A program made the position numbers and the translations under genes. A stretch of 64,000 bases of DNA from Rhizobium sp. BK196 (GTDB taxonomy: Bacteria; Pseudomonadota; Alphaproteobacteria; Rhizobiales; Rhizobiaceae), in the NCBI RefSeq assembly GCF_014193255.1, contig NZ_JACHZB010000011.1, forward strand, positions 1 to 64,000, written 5' to 3'. Below are positions 59,412 through 64,000 of the stretch, in pieces. Under the pieces are notes generated by a model, which was not told where the DNA came from, searched no databases, and saw only the letters and a list, made by a program, of their open reading frames with translations. The first letter of the stretch is position 1. The number at the start of each line of letters is the position of its first letter.

Positions 59412-60003
59412 CGATCGCATCCAGCTCCCGGAGTTTTGCGAGAAGAGGCAACATCGGCAGACCGAGGATCGTGAAATAATCTCCATCGATCTTCTCGAAC
59501 AGTTGAATTCCCTCACCTTCAAGCTGATAGGCACCGACGCTTGCCAGAGCCTTTGGTCCCACGCGCTTTAAATGGCGCGCGATAAAATCATCGGTCAGCG
59601 GACGCATCGTCAGTTCCGCGTGCGCTACATGCCGCCACAAGACTTCGCCATCTCTGACAATCGCAACCGCGCTGTTCAACCGATGTGTTCTGCCGCCGAG
59701 CATGCTCAGATGACTGGCAGCGTCCGCCATATCCTTCGGTTTGTGAAAGACCCGAGCGGCGAGCGACATCGTCTGGTCCGAGCCGATGACGAGCGCCCCT
59801 TTAAAGCGCTGGCTGACCTCATCCGCCTTCGCTTCGGCAAGAACAAGCGCCACCTCATCCGGCGTGGCGCCCGATTTTTCCAGAGGTGCCTCGATCGCCC
59901 GTTCATCGACATGAGCGGCATGCGCTTCGAAGGCCAGACCTGCATTTTCCATCAGCATCCGCCGGAATGGGCTTAATGATGCGAGCACGAGCTTTGGTGT
60001 CAT
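59404..60003 (-). CDS. maf: Maf-family nucleotide pyrophosphatase
   Basis: A 199-residue Maf/HAM1-fold protein, a nucleoside triphosphate pyrophosphatase thought to clear modified nucleotides. It begins LVLASLSPFRRMLMENAGL, then has VIGSDQTMSL with the metal Asp and ASVGAYQLEGEGIQLFEKI. ATG 60003 is preferred to the longer frame. It overlaps aroE and follows the DUF299 gene by 35 bases. Confidence 0.93.
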   Translation of the reverse strand: MTPKLVLASLSPFRRMLMENAGLAFEAHAAHVDERAIEAPLEKSGATPDEVALVLAEAKADEVSQRFKGALVIGSDQTMSLAARVFHKPKDMADAASHLSMLGGRTHRLNSAVAIVRDGEVLWRHVAHAELTMRPLTDDFIARHLKRVGPKALASVGAYQLEGEGIQLFEKIDGDYFTILGLPMLPLLAKLRELDAIDG

Positions 60004-60038
60004 TCCAGGTCCTCGGGAGCGATTCGATCGTTCAGCGC

Positions 60039-60860
60039 TTAACGCAGCTTCGGACGCAGGGCAACGATAGCCGCTGCCGTTTCCTCGATCGAGCGCCGGG
60101 TGACGTCGATCATTGGCCAGTTGTGGCGAGCGCAAAGAGATCGCGCATATTTCAGCTCCTCCGAGATTGCTGCGCGGTCGGTATAGTGCTCCCGGTCGAA
60201 ACCTTGCGTCGATCCGAGCAGACGATTTTCGCGCACCTGAGAAATCCGATCCGTGGTGGCGATGAGGCAGACGATCAGCGGTTTCGTCGCCGTCGCCAAT
60301 GCATCAGGCAAAGGCACACCATAAACGATCGGGATATTCGCAGTCTTGATGCCACGGTTTGCGAGATAGATGCTGGTCGGTGTCTTCGACGTGCGGCTGA
60401 TGCCGACGATGACAACATCGGCTTCATTGTAATCCTCCGGCATCTGACCGTCGTCATGGTCCATGGTGAAATTCAGCGCTTCGATGCGCGCGAAATAGCC
60501 GGCATTCATCACGTGCTGAGCGCCGACCCGCCTTCTGGAGGGAGCGCCGAGATAGATCTGGAACGCGCCGATGACAGGCTCCAGAACATTGACCGAGGCA
60601 ACGCCCATTTCCGCGCAGCGTTCATCAATGATGCTGGCAAGCTCCGGATCAACGATCGTGTAGAGAACAATGCCAGGTTCGTTATCGATCGCCTGAAGCA
60701 CAGGCATCAGCTGCTTGCGGTTCCGGATCAGCGGATAGACATGTTCGATCGGCTGAGAAGACTTGAACTGAGCCGAGGCGGCTCGGCCGGCGGAGATCAG
60801 AGTCTCTCCGGTCGAGTCAGAAATCAGATGCAGATGGAAGAAGTTCGTTCTGTTCTCCAC
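60039..60860 (-). CDS. DUF299 kinase/phosphorylase (PPDK or PEP synthase regulator)
   Basis: A 273-residue protein of the bifunctional serine/threonine kinase and Pi-dependent phosphorylase family. The P-loop-like segment is VGISRTSKTPTSIYLANRGI (about residue 150), preceded by LHLISDSTGETL at the N-terminus. Homologues regulate pyruvate phosphate dikinase (ADP-dependent) or PEP synthetase. The target enzyme gene is not in the window. It is the first minus-strand gene left of the origin and is divergent from hemE. Confidence 0.93.
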   Translation of the reverse strand: MENRTNFFHLHLISDSTGETLISAGRAASAQFKSSQPIEHVYPLIRNRKQLMPVLQAIDNEPGIVLYTIVDPELASIIDERCAEMGVASVNVLEPVIGAFQIYLGAPSRRRVGAQHVMNAGYFARIEALNFTMDHDDGQMPEDYNEADVVIVGISRTSKTPTSIYLANRGIKTANIPIVYGVPLPDALATATKPLIVCLIATTDRISQVRENRLLGSTQGFDREHYTDRAAISEELKYARSLCARHNWPMIDVTRRSIEETAAAIVALRPKLR

Positions 60861-60945
60861 GCTATTTTCCGCTGCCTGTTGAAAAGACTGGACAGGGAAG
60901 AGCTAATGGCGTGGCCGGGATCGAGGCAAGGGAAAACATGCCTCC

Positions 60946-60954
60946 TTATCCACA
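60946..60954 (+). promoter_or_regulatory. DnaA box (perfect)
   Basis: TTATCCACA is the exact consensus DnaA-binding 9-mer, in the gap that is the likely origin. Confidence 0.8.
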
Positions 60955-61034
60955 TCCGGAATTCTCGGAGGCCGTCTCAGAGGCGCTTGTGGAGTATGGG
61001 GATAGTGATCATGCTTCTCGAAGCGATGCACAGC

Positions 61035-61043
61035 TTGTCCACA
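61035..61043 (+). promoter_or_regulatory. DnaA box (one mismatch)
   Basis: TTGTCCACA differs from the DnaA consensus at one position and lies 89 bases from the perfect box in the same orientation. A weaker two-mismatch candidate, TGTGGAGTA, is at 60988-60996 on the other strand. Confidence 0.6.
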
Positions 61044-61059
61044 GGATAGGTGATGAGAT

Positions 61060-61087
61060 GAATTCCTGGAACCTTCTGGAATTCCTG
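61060..61087 (+). repeat. Direct repeat GAATTCCTG, 19-bp period, in the origin gap
   Basis: GAATTCCTG occurs at 61060-61068 and 61079-61087, and a related CTGGAA lies between. The block sits between the second DnaA box and the AT-rich stretch. Function unknown. Confidence 0.5.
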
Positions 61088-61262
61088 CGGTATTCGAATT
61101 TTCTATTGCTTTAAACGCAAATATACGAATTTCGATTCACATCAACCCCACGTGCGTGACAAATCGCGCCGGCAGTGGATGGATTTTAATCCTTGATAGA
61201 CACCGACTCTAAGAAATAGAAACCTTTTAAAATATCTTTGGATTTTTATAGGGAAGAAGCGC

Positions 61263-62300
61263 TTGAGTGAAACGCGCCGGAAAATCATGCGGGTTCTTGA
61301 TGGCGAGACCCTTACGCCCCCTCCCCTCTGGCTCATGAGACAGGCAGGGCGCTATCTGCCTGAGTACAGGGAAACACGCGCCAAAGCGGGAAGTTTCCTC
61401 GATCTCTGTTATTCACCTGATCATGCCGTCGAGGTCACACTTCAACCGATACGTCGCTATGGCTTTGACGCAGCTATCCTGTTTTCCGACATCCTGGTCG
61501 TCCCTGATGCGATGAAGCGCAATGTGCGCTTTACCGAGGGGCATGGTCCTGAAATGGATCCGATCGACGAGACGGGCATCGCGGTTCTGAATGGAGAAAA
61601 CGTTGTCGATTACCTGCAGCCAGTCCTTGAGACGGTGAAGCGTCTGAGGAATGAGTTGCCCTCCGAGACAACCCTCCTTGGTTTCTGCGGCGCGCCCTGG
61701 ACGGTAGCGACCTATATGATTGCCGGTCACGGCACGCCGGATCAGGCGCCTGCTCGCCTCTTCGCCTACAAGCATCCGCGCGCCTTCGAACACCTGCTGA
61801 TGCTGCTTGCGGATGTCTCCGCCGACTATCTGGTGGCACAAATCGATGCGGGCGCTGATGCGGTGCAGATCTTCGATTCCTGGGCGGGTGTTCTCGGCGA
61901 GAAGGAATTTGAAGCTTTCGCAATCCGTCCCGTGGCGCGGATGATCGCGTCGATCAGAGCGCGGCGACCACAGGCGCGGATCATCGCCTTTGCCAAAGGT
62001 GCAGGCTACATGCTTAAGACTTACCGGCAGAAGACCGGAGCAGATGCCATCGGGCTCGACTGGTCCGTACCACTCGCCTTTGCGGCCGAGTTGCAGAAGG
62101 ACGGACCAGTGCAGGGCAATCTCGATCCGATGCGTGTCGTGGCCGGCGGTCACTCGCTGGAGGAAGGTATCGATGACGTTCTTCAGGCGCTCGGAAACGG
62201 ACCGCTGATCTTCAATCTCGGTCATGGCATCACGCCGCAAGCGGATCCGGAGAATGTGCGCCTTCTCGTGGAACGCGTGCGTGGCACGGGGGCTGCGTGA
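61263..62300 (+). CDS. hemE: Uroporphyrinogen decarboxylase
   Basis: A 345-residue heme-pathway decarboxylase converting uroporphyrinogen III to coproporphyrinogen III. It begins near LTPPPLWLMRQAGRYLPEYR, with the substrate Asp in ILFSDILVVPDAM and FDSWAGVLGEKEFE later. It starts with TTG (GGGAAG eight bases ahead), 402 bases from the DUF299 gene. hemJ overlaps its stop by one base. Confidence 0.97.
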   Translation: MSETRRKIMRVLDGETLTPPPLWLMRQAGRYLPEYRETRAKAGSFLDLCYSPDHAVEVTLQPIRRYGFDAAILFSDILVVPDAMKRNVRFTEGHGPEMDPIDETGIAVLNGENVVDYLQPVLETVKRLRNELPSETTLLGFCGAPWTVATYMIAGHGTPDQAPARLFAYKHPRAFEHLLMLLADVSADYLVAQIDAGADAVQIFDSWAGVLGEKEFEAFAIRPVARMIASIRARRPQARIIAFAKGAGYMLKTYRQKTGADAIGLDWSVPLAFAAELQKDGPVQGNLDPMRVVAGGHSLEEGIDDVLQALGNGPLIFNLGHGITPQADPENVRLLVERVRGTGAA

Positions 62301-62836
62301 TGGAAAAACAGACGGATCAAAAACCGGGTGCCTATGCCCGCCGGCGTGCGCATTTTGCGCTCGCCTTCTTCGCTCTTCTGGCTGTCGGGCTTTTCGTCTG
62401 GAACCCTGATAATCTCTATCTCTGGATCAAGGCCCTCCATATCATCGCCGTGATCTCGTGGATGGCCGGGCTTTTCTACATGCCCCGCCTTTTCATCTAC
62501 CACACGGATGCGGAACCTGGTTCGGTTCAATCCGAGACCTTCAAGGTGATGGAGCGCCGGCTGCTCAAGATCATCATGAACCCGGCGATGATGCTGACCT
62601 GGATCCTTGGTCTTTATCTCGCCTGGTCAGTCTATGATTTTCAGGGAGGCTGGCTACATGCGAAGATCGGGTTGGTTGTTCTGCTGACCATCGTCCATGT
62701 CTTCTTCAGCAGAGCTGTGCGGGCGTTTGAACGGGATGAAAACCGTCGCTCGGCGCGTTACTGGCGCTTCATGAACGAGGCGCCAACGGCACTGATGATC
62801 CTCATCGTCATCCTGGTGGTAGTGAAACCTTTTTGA
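62300..62836 (+). CDS. hemJ: Protoporphyrinogen oxidase HemJ
   Basis: A 178-residue inner-membrane protein of the HemJ family, oxidising protoporphyrinogen IX in bacteria lacking HemG and HemY. Four membrane segments are evident (LAFFALLAVGLFVW; IKALHIIAVISWMAGLFYM; AMMLTWILGLYLAWSVY; KIGLVVLLTIVHVFFSRAV). His in ALHIIAVISW and His in IVHVFF are the likely heme ligands. ATG 62300 overlaps the hemE stop; the adjacent GTG at 62297 would add one residue. Gap 62837-63034 leads to rho. Confidence 0.93.
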   Translation: MEKQTDQKPGAYARRRAHFALAFFALLAVGLFVWNPDNLYLWIKALHIIAVISWMAGLFYMPRLFIYHTDAEPGSVQSETFKVMERRLLKIIMNPAMMLTWILGLYLAWSVYDFQGGWLHAKIGLVVLLTIVHVFFSRAVRAFERDENRRSARYWRFMNEAPTALMILIVILVVVKPF

Positions 62837-62884
62837 GACCCAGGAGTTGCCGAGGTTAAATTTCAGACATTTTAAGCAGCCCCC

Positions 62885-62913
62885 TTGCGGGCCGGGTTCT
62901 GACTCGCTATTTT
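62885..62913 (+). promoter_or_regulatory. Possible rho promoter with long leader
   Basis: TTGCGG (62885-62890) and TATTTT (62908-62913) are 17 bases apart, about 120 bases upstream of the rho ATG, leaving a leader of about 115 bases. A GC-rich hairpin (CCCCCTTGCGGG) lies over the -35. In many bacteria the rho leader mediates Rho autoregulation; that is possible here but not shown. Confidence 0.35.
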
Positions 62914-63034
62914 CCGGCCATCTCATCTTCGTGGCATGTGTGTAGAGTTCAGTCGCCTGCGAGCCCCTTTCGCAGTACCGAATACGACCCAACATCGCCT
63001 TTCCCCTTATAAAATAACGAGTATTGGTCACTTC

Positions 63035-64000
63035 ATGGCTGAAATGAAGCTTCAGGAACTTAAGAGTAAATCCCCAACGGATCTTCTGGCTTTTGCCGAA
63101 TCGCTCGAGGTCGAGAATGCGAGCACGATGCGAAAGCAGGAGCTCATGTTTGCAATCCTCAAGGTTCTTGCCAGCCAGGATATCGAAATCATCGGCGAAG
63201 GCGTCGTTGAAGTCCTGCAGGATGGTTTCGGGTTTCTGCGCTCCGCAAATGCCAACTATCTGCCCGGCCCGGACGATATCTACATCTCTCCCTCCCAGAT
63301 CCGCCGCTTCTCTCTGAAGACCGGCGATACGGTCGAGGGTCCGATCCGCGGTCCGAAGGAAGGCGAACGCTATTTCGCGCTTCTCAAGGTCAACACAATC
63401 AATTTCGACGATCCCGAAAAGATCCGTCATAAGGTTCACTTCGACAACCTGACGCCGCTCTATCCGAACGAGCGTTTCAAGATGGAACTGGATGTTCCAA
63501 CTTCGAAGGATCTTTCGCCCCGCGTGATCGATCTCGTGGCGCCTCTCGGCAAGGGTCAGCGCGGTCTGATCGTTGCTCCACCACGCACAGGTAAAACGGT
63601 TCTCCTCCAGAATATCGCTCACTCGATCACGGCCAACCATCCGGAATGCTATCTAATCGTGCTGCTGATTGATGAACGTCCGGAAGAAGTCACGGATATG
63701 CAGCGTTCGGTCCGCGGCGAAGTCATCTCTTCCACATTCGACGAGCCGGCGGTTCGGCACGTGCAGGTCGCCGAAATGGTGATCGAAAAGGCCAAGCGTC
63801 TCGTGGAACACGGTCGGGACGTTGTCATCCTGCTCGATTCCATCACCCGCCTTGGTCGCGCCTACAATACCGTCGTTCCTTCATCGGGTAAGGTTCTGAC
63901 CGGTGGTGTCGACGCCAATGCGCTCCAGCGCCCCAAGCGCTTCTTCGGTGCTGCACGCAACATTGAAGAGGGTGGTTCGCTGACCATCATCGCAACGGCT
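63035..64000 (+). CDS. rho: Transcription termination factor Rho (5' part)
   Basis: The first 322 codons of rho, open to the window end; full length in this group is about 421 residues. The N-terminal helical domain is followed by the RNA-binding cold-shock fold DGFGFLRSANANYLPG (about residue 64). The P-loop is VAPPRTGKTVLLQ (about residue 180), Walker B is VVILLDSITRLGRAYN, and the Q/R-loop region is FGAARNIEEGGSLTI. No strong Shine-Dalgarno sequence precedes the ATG. It follows hemE-hemJ after 198 bases. Confidence 0.97.
   Translation, partial: MAEMKLQELKSKSPTDLLAFAESLEVENASTMRKQELMFAILKVLASQDIEIIGEGVVEVLQDGFGFLRSANANYLPGPDDIYISPSQIRRFSLKTGDTVEGPIRGPKEGERYFALLKVNTINFDDPEKIRHKVHFDNLTPLYPNERFKMELDVPTSKDLSPRVIDLVAPLGKGQRGLIVAPPRTGKTVLLQNIAHSITANHPECYLIVLLIDERPEEVTDMQRSVRGEVISSTFDEPAVRHVQVAEMVIEKAKRLVEHGRDVVILLDSITRLGRAYNTVVPSSGKVLTGGVDANALQRPKRFFGAARNIEEGGSLTIIATA

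Larger units (their letters stand above)
60861..61262. other. Probable chromosomal replication origin (oriC)
   Basis: A 402-bp gene-free gap lies between the divergent DUF299 and hemE genes, the position of oriC in Sinorhizobium meliloti and comparable to Caulobacter Cori. It holds a perfect DnaA box, a one-mismatch box, a 9-bp direct repeat, and an AT-rich stretch near 61180-61255 that could be the unwinding element. GANTC methylation sites occur at 61134 and 61205. The 67-codon frame at 60911-61114 overlaps these elements and is probably not a gene. Confidence 0.75.

Noticed and set aside
60911..61114. 67-codon frame in the DUF299-hemE gap
   Set aside because: It overlaps DnaA boxes and direct repeats, has no ribosome-binding site, and resembles no known protein.
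60861..61262. CtrA sites (TTAA-N7-TTAA) in the origin
   Set aside because: Only single TTAA half sites were seen, none with a matching second half at the right spacing.
1..64000. CRISPR arrays, insertion sequences, prophage, tRNA or integrase genes
   Set aside because: No regularly spaced repeats, transposase or integrase motifs, or tRNA-like sequences were found by reading.

Overview
This is ordinary, gene-dense chromosomal DNA of a Rhizobiales alphaproteobacterium. It most resembles Rhizobium (leguminosarum/etli type) and the Agrobacterium linear-style gene order. The assignment rests on gene content and order: ChvG/ChvI next to pckA and a PTS-Ntr remnant (HprK, EIIA-Man, HPr), then ahcY and divL; ActS/ActR; trpFBA-accD-folC; hslV-acetyltransferase-hslU inside the his region; and maf-aroE-coaE-dnaQ facing hemE-hemJ-rho. 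I see no insertion sequence, prophage, integron, CRISPR array or tRNA gene.

Layout. 1-349: what looks like the outward-facing promoter and leader of an rRNA operon lying left of the window. 350-7200: ornithine-cyclodeaminase-like protein, HrpB helicase, redox two-component system ActS/ActR, MmcB, and a lipoprotein L,D-transpeptidase. 7217-14401 (minus): malate synthase G, a cytochrome P450, a DUF1402 protein, and HslU and HslV with an acetyltransferase gene wedged between them. 14579-20005 (plus): hisB, a DUF2628 gene, hisH, two uncharacterised genes, hisA, hisF, hisE and coaA. 20016-22775 (minus): alkB, arfB, pckA. 23095-28563 (plus): ChvI, ChvG, HprK, EIIA, HPr and ahcY. 28765-40724 (plus): DivL (a histidine-kinase-like protein with Tyr in place of His), a TsaE-AmgK fusion, MurU, AddB, AddA, thioredoxin. 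40771-49659 (minus): folC, accD, trpA, trpB, trpF, a zinc metallopeptidase, a DUF2852 protein, PHB depolymerase, an FAH-family hydrolase. 49971-57175: nitroreductase, gyrB, a four-gene envelope/regulator cluster (Tim44-like, MltA, Smr, XRE), FxsA, SecB. 57235-60860 (minus): dnaQ, coaE, aroE, maf, a DUF299 kinase/phosphorylase. 60861-61262: the probable chromosomal replication origin. 61263-64000 (plus): hemE, hemJ and the first 322 codons of rho, which runs off the window.

How it works together. The right end is the oriC neighbourhood: a gene-free gap between divergent DUF299 and hemE genes carries one perfect DnaA box, a second one-mismatch box, an AT-rich stretch and short direct repeats. 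A near-perfect parS (ParB) site lies 1.5 kb away inside the 5' end of aroE. The middle is rich in regulation of envelope and cell cycle: ChvGI, the PTS-Ntr phosphorelay, DivL, and an AmgK/MurU salvage route for cell-wall sugar fused to tRNA-modification ATPase TsaE. Several intergenic gaps hold palindromes that look like operators: a 10-bp-arm palindrome over the ahcY promoter, twin CG-centred palindromes 30 bp apart upstream of pckA, and a TGC-N3-GCA palindrome upstream of the PHB depolymerase.

I did not find a wholly new mobile or defence system. The best leads are the fused TsaE-AmgK/MurU unit, the conserved unknowns embedded in the his operon, the acetyltransferase coupled to HslVU, and the unexplained cis elements.
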